Part shown: positions 39,373 through 52,200 of the stretch, one piece after another
Layout of the letters: every line of letters begins with the position of its first letter
Numbering within the stretch: the stretch's first letter is position 1
Assembly (NCBI GenBank): GCA_900708905.1
Contig: CAADRB010000006.1
Coordinates: 1,665,468 to 1,729,467 of the forward strand
From: Hymenolepis diminuta
Taxonomy: Eukaryota; Platyhelminthes; Cestoda; Cyclophyllidea; Hymenolepididae
Length of the DNA: 64,000 nucleotides
Direction of reading: 5' to 3'
The notes under the pieces: model-generated
The model's database searches: none
The model's input: only the letters and a program-made list of their open reading frames with translations
What the model was told of the DNA's origin: nothing
Program-made: the position numbers and the translations under genes

Positions 39373-42300
39373 GTTTTCTTCATAGAATTTCATAAATTTT
39401 GCATTCTACTCAGAAAATATTTTCTTCTATTTCAGTTAAAAATGTATCTATTCCAATGTTTTGACCTTAATTAATTTTAGCCATAATTTTAAGTTGCAAG
39501 GTGGAGATACTTCTCCAATTTTCAGGAGCATATGCGAGTGAATACGATTCTATTTTTATCTCCTTTTATATTCTGTTTTTTAATTTAGTGTCATAGCATT
39601 GTCTGAAAGCTCTGGATTTGAGTATCGAAATGAACCTCAATAAACCGTGAATATCCGTACTTTTAATGTTGGACAACTTTAGCAATTAATACATTTCACT
39701 TCTGAAGTTAGCAAAATTTAATTTCGCTTTAACTTGATTGTGGCCAAAGGTTGCAAACTATCTCTTCATATTTTATTCAGGTTTTCAAAAGGGAAATCAA
39801 AACTTCATCCTAGATGTCCCCAAGAAGGAAACGAAATTTAGATCCTATTGTATATTTGTGCTTAATCCTAAAGTCCCTACCCTAATTATAAATAAATAAT
39901 TGGGTGAATATTTAGCTATTTCCAGATCCCACTAAATAGAAATAAAATGGGTACTATAGACTATTAATTAGGGTCTTTCTGATTACTCCATTAACCTCGA
40001 AGATGTAGTTAAAAGTAGGAAGAGGCCTCGTGTAAAAAAAGAGTCGGAATGTTGCCTTCGCGGGAATTTAAAATGCAGAGTCGAAGTCCTGACGTTACTG
40101 TTGCGATGATTAATGTGTGGCGAATGGCCTTCTCGATCACCTTTGGGAAATTTTAAATGCAATTCATTTCAAATGGTGAACTCACTTTTAGGTTAATTCT
40201 GGTTAATAATTAAGAATACGGATTTCCCAATTAGAAGAAAGTTTATTTTCTGTATTCATTCGTAAATATTTGAACTATAAAATGGTAAGTTACACCCGCT
40301 TTTTACAGCAAAGACATGTTCTGGTAAAACGAATTATCATTTCCCACGGGAGTCCAAAAAGCTTTTGTAAGTTTTCATTATGGAATAGCCTCTGTATATG
40401 TGAAGCAACAAAACAGTTCAGTAAGAGATGAAACTAAAGATTGAAAAAACATGAATAATGAAGTCAGAAGGTCAAGAGTTTTTGCTTTAGTTCATTTGCT
40501 TGGAACATTTAGTTGCCCACTTTCACATAGGAAATATTAACTAATCTGAATGTTCTAAAGTTCATTTTTCATTATTTGATCTCTGGGTTTCTGGGTGAAT
40601 TAATGCTTGTGATACTAATAACCATCTGATTGAATTAGACTGTTGGTCACTCTGATTTTTTAGATAATAGTGGGAAGTATTTTAAATATAGGAGAACTCA
40701 AAACATAACTCTCAAAACAAAAGTGATTGTTAACTCATTACATATTGCTAGTGAAAAGCTTGTTCCCATTAGTTTAATGTATTCTGTAAGGGAAGTAAAA
40801 TTGGGCTATTTCTAATACAAATAGTGTTTTTTTTATAAAAAGTCATTTATTTTATTCACGATTTCCCTCAAATCAATAAGCCTTTTCATTAAAATGAAAT
40901 GTAGTCCGTATACGCAAACTACTATGCGACGTGTATAGATTTTCAGTGGCGCTTTTGACTTTGGTGCAGCTTCGACTGGCAAATAAACTCCTATTAAATG
41001 AAAATTTGCAAACCATTATCGCTGTTTGGTCTTGAGATATCATCCAGAAATGATTTATTTAACACTCCTAAGTTCAAAATTTTCTCGTGAATATTACAAT
41101 GCTTCAATATTTTTTTATTAAACTGTGGGTAAATCAATAATAATTCAAACATTACTCAATATTTGAAGTTCATAAAATTTCACTATTTCGAAATAAAACC
41201 CTTCACGTATGCCCTATCGTTGGCATATTCTAAACTTAATTCGTGTATACGGAAACATTTATTTAAGCAGTCCAATTCTGATGAATACCGAATTTTATGT
41301 TCGTTTTGTTCAATCTCTCGGCAAAATTTATGATGAAATGTGTTTTTCTTGCTCGCCGGTGAAAAGATGTGATTTGGATTAACGAAAAAATAGGAAGTGA
41401 ACTGTGCATTGTTGGCGCAGGACATCAACTTACATCATCAAAACATGTCGATCTAAAGGTCCTAGTCTTGGAAATAAAAAAATTAAATTTTAAGCTTGAA
41501 TAGGCAGTAAAAATTTTCATGTATACTTCGATATGAGTTAGAACAATCTAAAACTTCTTAGTAGCATTGCTTTTATTGCCATCGTCACAGTGTTGTGTGG
41601 GCATCCCCCCCCCCCCTCTTCACTCCGGTCATTAAGCCGTTTATCAAGTTAGCCAATAGAATCAGTAGAAGTCAATGTAAAATTGGATTAACTTACTAAA
41701 TTACCTACCAAAATACAAGAGTGAAACAGTCGATCATAGAATATTTCGTCAAGAAAATAAAGTCTGAAATAGTAATGAGTAGTTTTCCACGGAAAGTTTA
41801 ATTATAAAGTAATTTGAAAGAAATCAAATGTTATTCCCTAAAGTCTTCTTTACCAACTTACTATGTATAGAGCTTAAAATAAAGTTTTATTCAAAATTAT
41901 GTTGTACTAAGAAGCACAGAAATAAAAAGACCATTAGATGTTAACGTCCAGAGAATTTATTCATTTGATTATGCTTAAGATGTGCCTACGATCTTAGTTT
42001 AACTTGCCCGTGTATATACAACCATCGGTTACCAACTTGATTTAAAAATTGGCTGTCTACTATTTAGAGTGGTTAATACTCATTTTAAACTATTTTCTTC
42101 ATCTTAACTGTTAGCTGTAAGAAAGAAATTTGTATCAATTCTAAAGAAACTCCTAAACATTGGATTTCGGTGTCTGTGCATTTCAAATGAACTAGAAGAG
42201 TTTGTTTCGAATTGTCGAAATTTTAATTGCAGAAGTGAATAAGACCTATATATTCGATATATAAAAGAAAAATAGTAAATTGAGTTACAAGTTTCTTCCA

Positions 42301-43072
42301 GTCATCAGAAAACTATTCATATCGGTAAGCTTTCAATTAGTTGCGCGAGAAACATCAAAAAATTTGACTTATATTTATAATATTTATTTATTACACATTT
42401 CTCCACTGCTGGTGCAAGGATCGAGAAAAAGAATACATTTAGTATGCGTTTTTTGGATTGCTTGACTCTTTGTTGGTCACTGCAAAGCTGTCTTTCATTG
42501 AATCAATAATGGTATATACGTCCCGTATTAATTCTCCAGTTGACATAAATTGAATCAGCAATATATGGGAAACTTCGATAACTATTATAATGTCATTATT
42601 CCGCTGCAAATATAATATGAAACCCACAGATGCGCATTAATTTAATTAAATTATCTAAATTAAGCTATTTCAAATTTTGTGTCAAACTACCAAAACCCTT
42701 TTTCTCATTATAAAGTCTTCAAAGAAAAATAACATCAAATTATTTACGGGCATAAAACTTATGCACTTGGAGGATTTTCATGGTATATCGATTAAATCGC
42801 CACATCCTTACCATTTTTGAATAATTTTATTCATAAGTCATAATGCACGCGTTAATTTGCAAACTAAAAAATATTGAATATCGATCTCAAGAACTTTAAA
42901 TCATTTGTTAACAGATTTACGTGATGGATTTCCCATTGGTCGAGTAATCTATCTAGGATATATCGTCACGATATTTACTAATATTCCCTTCGTTAAGAAT
43001 ACTTTATTAATAATAATGCATTAACACAAATTAATAGAGATACTATTTTAATTATTTTAATTTAACTTTCAG

Positions 43073-43253
43073 CACATTTTCTTTGTTAGGTTGTTATAAA
43101 TAATAATTTTTCCAAGGTCGGATCACCCTTATTTAAACTAGAGATGACCCGAGAAAAGTCGAAAATCTCTCACTTGAGGAACTTAGATCTGCCATTTAAT
43201 CTGGATAAGGCTGGAATGGATTGTATTTCCTACGGAAGGCTCATTCTTCTAGG
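43073..43253 (+). CDS. PELI: Pellino exon 1 with 5' leader; coding from 43144
   Basis: The first in-frame ATG is at 43144 (MTREKSKISHLRN), preceded by an in-frame TAG at 43087-43089. A later ATG at 43216 (MDCISYGRL) is an alternative start. The coding part ends LILLG at donor GTATGC (phase 2). The first conserved Pellino strand, YGELIVLG in vertebrates, appears as YGRLILLG. A strong acceptor (TTTAACTTTCAG, ending at 43072) lies 71 bases upstream of the ATG, so the mRNA probably has a spliced leader exon, cis or trans. Residues 1-36. Confidence 0.85.
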
Positions 43254-46200
43254 GTATGCTTATTCTATTTATTATGCCAAATGAAATTAATATTTCGTAA
43301 TATATTTCATTTTGTAATTGGTAATAATTATCTTCAGCATTATTACCTATTATTTCATTGCAAAGATTATTATATTAAAGATTGGCAAATATCATGTAAA
43401 AAAGTTAATCATGCTCGTTTCACAAATTGTCATAGCTTTACCAGTGTTCTTGCCCTTTTCTATTTATTAGTTTTGTAATTATTTCAGAACAAACGGTGCA
43501 GCCACAAGACCAGAAGTTACCAAGAATGGTAACAGATGTTTGGAACTTTATCAGCGATCCACTGCAAATGGAGTCTCCCCAGGTCCTATATCATTCGTTC
43601 CAGATTCAACTAAATCCGAAGTGCGCACCATGTTTTTAGCATTTGCCTTATTAACATATTGATCCTGGCATAGCTATAATTCCACCCTTCTTGCTTTATC
43701 TAAAAGCGATTTGTGACATTGTTTACCTTTCGGCCAGTAACTCATTTTTTATGCCATTCTGCTGAATAGTTTGCTTTATCCTCTCGAGGTGTTTAAACAG
43801 TGCCCTGGAGTTTTGCGGGTCTGTTGCTAAACAATGTGATACAACTTGTATTGTCCAGTTTTATACAACCTGATTGTTTGTGTAAGTTAGCCTCGTATTT
43901 AGTTCCAATTGTTCTTTTACCTGAATCCCCTTAAAATGAACTTTAGCATATAGTACTTTCTTATCAAAGTGTCAACTCTCAATTTAAATACGCATGGTCT
44001 CTTTTTTTTTATTTTCGGAGAGAGAGTAAGTTTTGTAATACTATATTCGATTGCGTTCACATTATTAATACAAACTGTATTATTCTTTTCTTTTATCTTT
44101 TACACAGTGTAACAGTTCTATGCAATCTAATATCAGTTTTAACATATTTCTTAATTTACTATACTTATTAAAGCCATTTAAATAAAATCAATTTAGTACT
44201 TTTATAAATAACAATTGAAAACAAATTCTTCCATTTTTTGTTAATCTATACTAATTCAAAGACAAGAATAAATTTTACATGATGAGCAAGAAGTTATGAA
44301 ATTAAAGCTATTTTAATTTCTAATAAGTTGGAAATTATGTCGAAGCACTTGGGTGAGATGGTTAAGAGGTCTAATTGAAAGGAGTTTAACTCTACAAAGC
44401 GGGCTCAGGTAGATTAGAAGCGTTTAAGATAAAATTCTCGACTGGTATACGTCGATTATATTTTTTTAAAAAGAAGATAAATTGAGCTTAACAAGTAGGC
44501 GAACTCATATGTGAGTTCTTTTTCTGTGAAATAGGTTTATAGAACTGAGGCATTCACTGCTGAGAATATCATTTTTTCTCAATGTACTATTTTTTTGTGC
44601 AGTGATACAGTATTTCTTTTTTTCCCTTCCTAATTTATGAATTTAGTCCGATTGTTGTAGAATATATAATGAACAACATTTTGTTTCGTAAAATAACAAC
44701 ATTGATTTGCGATTTCCTTGATTATATGTTTTATAGTCGTATTTGAGAAGGGAATTCTGTTTTATAACTTTGTGGAGCGCCCTGGTATTATAAAGTAAAA
44801 TATTTACAGTTTTTAATAGATTCTCAACGGTTGTATATGGAAATAAATCTTCCTTGCATTTCCATCTATTTGTACAATTTCTTATTAATAATAGTAATAT
44901 GATCTTTCGATTTATTACGACCTGTAGATAATCACTGATTTTTGACAAAACGGCTAAGTGCAATGTGAGTTTCCTATACTTAACAAGTCTATTTAAACAA
45001 AAGCCCTTCTCTGAGGCAAAATTTAAACTGTATGGTATGTAGCTTTGAATATAACATTTACTGGAGAGAGGAAAAGGTGAAGTTTTGAAATTCCGGTCTT
45101 AAAAACAAGGATTTCTGTATTTCTACCCATCTTGTTGGTTTTTTTGGACGTTTGATGTAACGTCGCAAAATACGACTATATTGATCGTTTCGCTTTGTTT
45201 TTTTGTTGTGCCCCATTTGTATTTACGATTTTACCTACCAAAGCAACAATATAGCTTTTGTTATCCTTTGTTTCTAACTTAGTTGTTTTGTTTTCAGGTT
45301 GTTACAAATCCCAGTCGACACGCCGTTTCCTACACTTTCAATCGAACTAATACGGTTGTTGTGGAATATGTTCCAGATCCTAACATTGATCTCTTTCAGG
45401 TATGCCCCTTTTTACCTGTTTCAATTTCTTCTGATTGTTTATAAATGTTTTTTAATTGGGCGCCTAAATGATTTAAAAGTTAGCGAATTAAGGCACACTC
45501 GGTATGCATGTTAGATTACAATGCACATTTGACGGCTTACTAGTCTCCGATGTTTTATCTAATTGATTTTTTCTGTTTTTCTTTTCTTTATTCCTTAACT
45601 GTTTGATTTATAAATCCGTATAATGTTATATTATAATGATGATTGATACTTATTTAATTATGTGCGCCGAAAATAAATTATCTTTAGTAAATAAGTGGGC
45701 TTCAAGTGGTAAGATTATGGATTTTCAATCCTGTTTTGAAGGAATTGGGTGTCTCATTATTCCTTTCAAATCAATCGGAACCGCATGTCTTTATTACTTT
45801 TTTTCGAATTTGTAGATAAATAATATACTGCTTTTGTTGTAGTTTTTAACAAGATATCTCCTTTTACTTCTCGCATTCTATAAAATCTGAAATTATTCAG
45901 TTCTACCTGAGCTTAATGGGAAATCCTTAATGAAAAATATTTTAGGTCATTTTTGCCAAAAGTCATCCTGAGACAATTTTAATAGTTTTTTATATTAAGC
46001 ATCTAGGCTACTATCGACTAGTTGTATAGAGTTGGCATGACCAACCCCTCCCCCCCATTTTCAATCAAATGGTCCAGAAGCTTCGAAAATTAACTCACTC
46101 AAGATCCTGGGGATCAGATTCTGAAATTTAAACTCTGGATTAATAGAATCTGTTGCGGTGAGTCATGCCCATTAAGTAACAAGTGGACAGTCGAAGAAAT

Positions 46201-49200
46201 CTAGAGGGACACAAAACTCATAAGGTATCCTTATTCTTACTCGATCTCTTTCTCCTACCCTCTCCATTCCTTATTGGACTATTTTACGGCTCTCTGTGCT
46301 CATATGTTTTCCCATGATTAATAGTTATGAAAATTTTTTCGCCGTGGGAAATAGCATGATTGCCAAATCTTAATTATCCCAACCTCGGGATATCAAGTAT
46401 AATCGTATTTTTTAAATGAATTTACCTGTATTTAATGTATATAATATTATACTTAGTTGTTGTAATGTATTGGAAAAATTCAACAGATTCAGAGGTGTGT
46501 TAGCGACTGGCCAAATTGTGGGTTTTACCTACATCCGGAATTTGGGTCTCCGGGCTTCATACCAGCGTATAACCTCAAATACCTTAACTTTGAAGCGACG
46601 ACTCTATGAAATAATATGTTTTGAAACTTGTCATTGCTTTCACTTCGTCCTTTTTCTGTATTTAAAGGTTTTGTCGTAATTAAACGAGCCACGAACCCTG
46701 TATCTTCGTAAATATTAGCCGTTAGCTTACTCTTAATCTTATACGCAAGATGATTAAAAAATTAACTCCTTTTAAAAACCTCCAAAGGTTTAAATGCTCA
46801 AGAATCTGCCAATCTATCCGCGCCCTGTGATAGTAATGGATAACTACAGAAGTTCATGCTTGTGTCGGTGTATAGACTAACGAAAACCCATGGAAAGCTC
46901 AAGACCACGGATTACTTAGGGGAGTTCCGAGTGTTTTAAGAAACTTCAAGCAAATTTTTATGTGCAACTCGAATCAACAATAAATTCTCATTTAATATCT
47001 TTTCATGTTTTATTTCTTTTAATAATTTGATTTTTAAATTAGAGAGTTGATCCCCAATCACCAAACATGTGCTTGCACACTTATTTTCCTACCTATAACA
47101 TTTGAATTTTAAAGCTAAGTAAATATTTGCATGAATTAATGTTTGTTCTCATTTCTTCTTTATATATATGGCGGCTTGTTGATACCGGCTTAGATATTTA
47201 GTAAAAGTCATACTAACTTAGTAATACCCTAGGAAACCTTAGATAGATATTAGGTAGACTATGGTGAACTTGAAATCTATCGTTTAGGAAGTTTTCAAGT
47301 ACTATCTTACATCAATATTGTCTCACTGATAATTTAGCTTAATGTCCTAATAATTTTAAAGCACTTATGTCAAACATTATTTTAATGATAGATAAACTGT
47401 GATTACTGGGAAATACTTTTTCCTACCTTTTAAAATCGTATGATAATTTGTTTGTTATCTGCACCCTAAGCAATTGTTTTGATTCTTTTTCCTTTTGATT
47501 GGGTAGAGGGGATTTTCCAGATCCGTTTACCTGGCGAGCTTTAAGTCTCCCCCTCTGGTATGAATGATTCAGCATTAAAATAAGATGCTATTTGCTCTCT
47601 AAATAATTAAATCGTACAGGAGCATTTATGGAAATAATCCTTTTATACAGTTTGTCATCAATTTTCAATCGGAAGGAGGATGATAATAGATTAAAAGCTG
47701 TTCAGAACGCTGCTCGAAGAATGATGTTAGGATTTTACATCAGGAGACAAATGTATGTTAAAGCTCCTGCAGAAAAGTTCAGTGCCGTCACAAAGACGGG
47801 GTTAAATGTATGGGCAAGTCTTCACAGGAAAAATGAGATAGTAGCCCAAGAGCTATGGAAATCCCATTTATCAAAGGTGGATACCTCTAAATCCCCACAC
47901 ACAAAAAGCTGTATAATGCAACTTCAGATGGATGGTAAACAGATGCCCAGCGAGAAAGAAGATGGAATTCTATTCTCGCATCATTGGACATCAACCATAA
48001 TTAAAAGATGCTCGTAAATGAGGAGTCAAATGTGTGGATTCTCGGCGTAATTAATTTTTTACAAATAAAAGTGCAATGCATAGTCACTGGTAGATCGATT
48101 ACCACAAATCCAAATATAAACTGTCAGCCGATAGACTTTTTCGTCAGGTAAATGGGTGGAAACTTGCTACCCAAATTTTCCTTATGAAGGGTAAGATGAT
48201 TATAAAAAGGGTAAGTCTGATTGGAATTCAACTTGAAAAAGGAGTTAACCTGATGATTCTGGAGCTCAGGTGAAGTAGAGTGCTTCTGATTCCCCGACTC
48301 TCACCTCTACTGTCCAAATACTCTATCTTAAAAGTAAACACACCGCTTTTTGAACTTTCACTTGCTGTGTACTTGTATGTTTCCCTATGATGAAAAGTCG
48401 TAAAGCTTTTTTTGGCTTACTATGAAAAATAAATAAAATAATCAAAATAATATGTGGTTTTCCCTCTACATGTTCGATTTATCCTATTTGTTTTTGATCT
48501 TACAGATTGGGCGCTATAAGTCTCCCATAATAGATTTCCACATTGGAGATGTCCCTTCACCAACTGAACGATCGAGTCCAACAACGAATGGAAATAGTTC
48601 ATTTCTGGAGAGATCTCGAGCTAGTATCTTTTTTGGTATGTTTGACAGAGCCTCCCCTACACCAAAGAAACCTGTTGGCTCTCTGTCTACCGTCTCCCGC
48701 TTCGCTTGTCGGATCGACATTGATCGGAGACCCCCGCATGCAGCCCGTATTTATGCTGCGGGATTTGATACGAGGAATAATATTTTCCTTGGTGTAAGTA
48801 ATTGACCTATAATTAATATTGTTCGATTATTGTATTAATTGAACAAGTGGATATATATCTATAAGGACAATTTGTGGAAAAGGGAGGGAGATTTGGTCCA
48901 TGGAGTCCGAGATTTTTAATTATTTGCTGTTCAGCTTCGAATCTCTTTCTTTTAGTTTGTCCAGTATTAATCTCTCCTGTTTTTCGTTCCGACCGTTACC
49001 AATATTCACCGAGGGGTCAATGGGTCATTAATCTGGACAGAGAAAATGGCACTTGGAATTCCCTAATAAGGCCGGAATTTCGCTCTGTCGTAATTTCCTA
49101 CAGCTGATTGGTCATGATCGGGCTTTTTTGGTTGGCTGGAATTTATTCGTGAGAGAAGAAGAAAGCTAGTCTAAATGGCCTTGAAAAATCAACCGACCAA

Positions 49201-52200
49201 TTAGGATAGCAATTCGAAGTAAACAGTATTATCTGGGATTAGAGTTTGGATGCTGTCATTGGACTCGATTCTAATCCACTGCCAACAACCAAAATTGTTG
49301 AAATGTTAATTACTTTTACTCCTGTCGCATATCAAGAATATTACCTGAATTCGAATTCCTTTTTTTTCTATTAGAGAACTTTATAACCACTCTAAATTAT
49401 ACCTAGATTAAAAATTTGACGATATTTTTAAGATAAATTAAATTTTGCTTCAGGATCAATTCTGCTAATATATAGCTAACATTATCTCATATTTGTAATG
49501 CTGACTAAAATGACTGAAAATTTTGATGTCAAGTCCTGCTAATTTAACAATCTGCATTTTGGATACAAAAGGTGCGTAATGAAATTGACCATGTCGGATG
49601 TGTACTTTCACATATTTGTTCAAAATGCAAGGCTGCTCAACAAAATCAAGAGAAATGCCTTCATCAATTTAATCTTTAGAACTAAAAATTGCAATTTGTA
49701 GACGAAGTTGAATGTCAAAGTGCAGATAAGATAATCGCAAAGTCTCATAGAGCTCTTTCTTCAATGTGAAAGTTATGAACTCTATTGTTAAATTTGCATC
49801 TTCGGTTGGATCTTTACAAAATGCACTTATTATTCTGATAGGATAGAATAATGTAAAGGCATCATTCTCGTAACTAATAGATTGTAAGAGTGGCTAAGTA
49901 GGAGAGTAATGGCCAGTATGCTAAATAACAAGAGGAAACCATTAAACATTTGAAAGGTGGAAAGAAGTAAATCTCAATATTTAGAAGTTAAGACACTAGG
50001 GAAAAATTGATGAACGGATTGAAGCATGTTACCTGACCCTGGATAAGCCCAAAAGCCACTGCAAGTAAATGTCTGTTAGGTACTGTTGATTACTGATTAA
50101 AATTGTGATAAAAAATGACATAGGTACCAGTAATTTTAAGAAGTAGACATGGGCGTTAACATCCAATTTTCTAAACGGACGGGCCCTCCAGGTGTCTTCA
50201 TTTAGTCGTCGTTAAATATTTTGAAAAGTGACTGACAATTTATTTCCGAATCAAGTCAGCAATCTCGGGTTACATATAAGCAGTTAATTTAATGTTGTTT
50301 CGGCAATTACAGATACGTACAAATACATAATAATCAACCTTATCCAAGGGTGTTCATGATAATCTAAGGATTTAACATCACTGAAAAAGTACTTCTAGGC
50401 GAGCACTATGCGATATTTGTCGGGCGGTGTATCATTCGAATCTGATTGATCGATAATTGGTGAGTGAATATTTAGCTAATAAAAAGCCTAGGAATATGAC
50501 AAATGATTAGCCGCGATAAGGAAGGCGATTGCGATTAACTTTAGTTGAATTGAAGCATACGAAAGATTGGTAATAAGGACTTTGTGTGCTCATTAACTCC
50601 GAATTCAGTCATCGACGTAATTAGCTGAATCATTTCTTAAAGATAGCATTACTCACTACTCATCTAAATCGCTAACCATTGTTCTTCATCTCTTTATAAA
50701 ACCACCTCCTTTAAAAATTTTGCATAGTTGTGCAAAGTTACCCACATGTTTAGTATACTTTGAACTCATAACTCTCTCACTCCCCCACTAACGGGTTAAG
50801 TAACTTTCTTGATTTTGTGTGTTGACATCACCAACCGCGGTTAATTACTGCTTGTATGTCCATGTGTGCTGTCTTAATTGAAGATCTGTTGTGAGTCAGT
50901 GGTATGCAGTTAAGCGATATGTTTGTGCAAATTTTCAATTTTTGACTTCTATGTGTACTAGATAAATTAGGTTGTGCATTTCCTGACGATTTTGGTGATT
51001 GAAAGTAAGTAGATATCGATGCCACCAAAACGCTGGAGATGTGTATCGTTGTACGGTTTGCACTTCTAAATGCAAATTGCGAAAAATATAGTAAACTGTT
51101 GTAAAATAAAGTCAGACTTTATGTCATGAGGTATTCTATGAGTTCTCCGGCCCCAGAGAGAGATGGAGAGTGAGGGGAGGAGGGAGGGTAGGGAGAGATT
51201 TAAACGAACAAGACAGTCTAGTAACCAGGTTAGACCAGGTATATTGATGCAATTAAAACTCTATGTAGACACATACTTGGGTTTAGTCGGATTGCGACTA
51301 ACTGGGGAAGACTGAATCAATTATTTGTCTTCCATCTTAGAATGTGACAGAAAATGATTGGTCAGACAATGGACTAGTCGATGGAAGGGAGTTGAATTCA
51401 CCATGGCGATGGCGTGGAATCGTTGTAGCACTTCCGTTCCACGTTAAAGCATTGTTTCTCTTTCCTATCATAACCCTAACTTCAAGGCTTATATACACTT
51501 CAACACAGCTATGGTCTTCATACTTCGTCCATAAAAAATCTAAGAGCTAGTATACATCGTACTATTGGGAAAAATGGATGGATCTTAATTTGGGAAGATT
51601 GAACAGGGAAATTTGTTATGCGGTTCCTGGCTTATAAATCAAACTACTTTCAGATATTTGTTTCGTTTGTCCATCTACAACCTTTGAAATTTACAATGCT
51701 TCTCCGCGAGGTTCCTGATATGTAACTGCTTAACCATCGTTGCCGTTTTTGTGATGAGCAAATTTCATTTCAGTTAAATAAAAGATCATATCGAGAATAC
51801 GATTTTGAGTACACATCTTCCTATAGAATGTTTACCGAGGGGAGGAGAAAGATAAAATTAGGAATTTCAGTATTGAAACCACGATTTATATCTAGATCCA
51901 GTTGCGGATAGGTTTAGACTCCTGATAGCATTCGGTTGAAGCGTAGCTTTCATGGGAGGTTGGTGAAAATTGTATCAGGTGTTAGTTTTCATGAATCTGG
52001 CATTAACAATCTAATTCGAATTTTTCCGCTTGCAGAAGAAAGTTCACACCCGATCTGACCGAGTCAAAAAGATTGGGTGTTAGTTCCACCCTCATCCTAG
52101 TTGAATTTTCTTATTCAAAGGAACCGTACATAGTGAACAGAAAGTTAATTAACGAGTCTTAAATCCTATAACCTTCTAAACTTTTCACTTTAATTGAGAA

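Larger units (their letters stand above)
26791..43072. other. Intergenic region between the two divergent genes
   Basis: About 16 kb without a convincing host gene. It holds R1-type repeats at 31080-31500 and possibly 32285-32480, a TA microsatellite at 33283-33308, a dead mariner element at 36344-37698, an odd open stretch at 39100-39372 with a 22-base palindrome, and a C homopolymer near 41604. The remaining open frames are short, AT-rich and without recognisable motifs. Confidence 0.65.
43621..48505 (+). other. Pellino introns 2 and 3
   Basis: Introns 43621-45297 and 45400-48505 with exon 3 between. Intron 3 contains R3 (46140-46345), an open stretch at 47628-48017 and the BED-repeat copy (47940-48440). 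No other coding signal. Confidence 0.75.

Noticed and set aside
44340..44430. tRNA-like string GGGTGAGATGGTTAAGAGG
   Set aside because: It looks like the D arm of a Leu/Ser tRNA, but there is no B box at the right distance and no acceptor stem.
51344..51550. Open frame starting near TENDWSDNGLVDGRELN in Pellino intron 4
   Set aside because: It has an acceptor-like AG before it but no match to Pellino, and exons 4 and 5 already join in phase.
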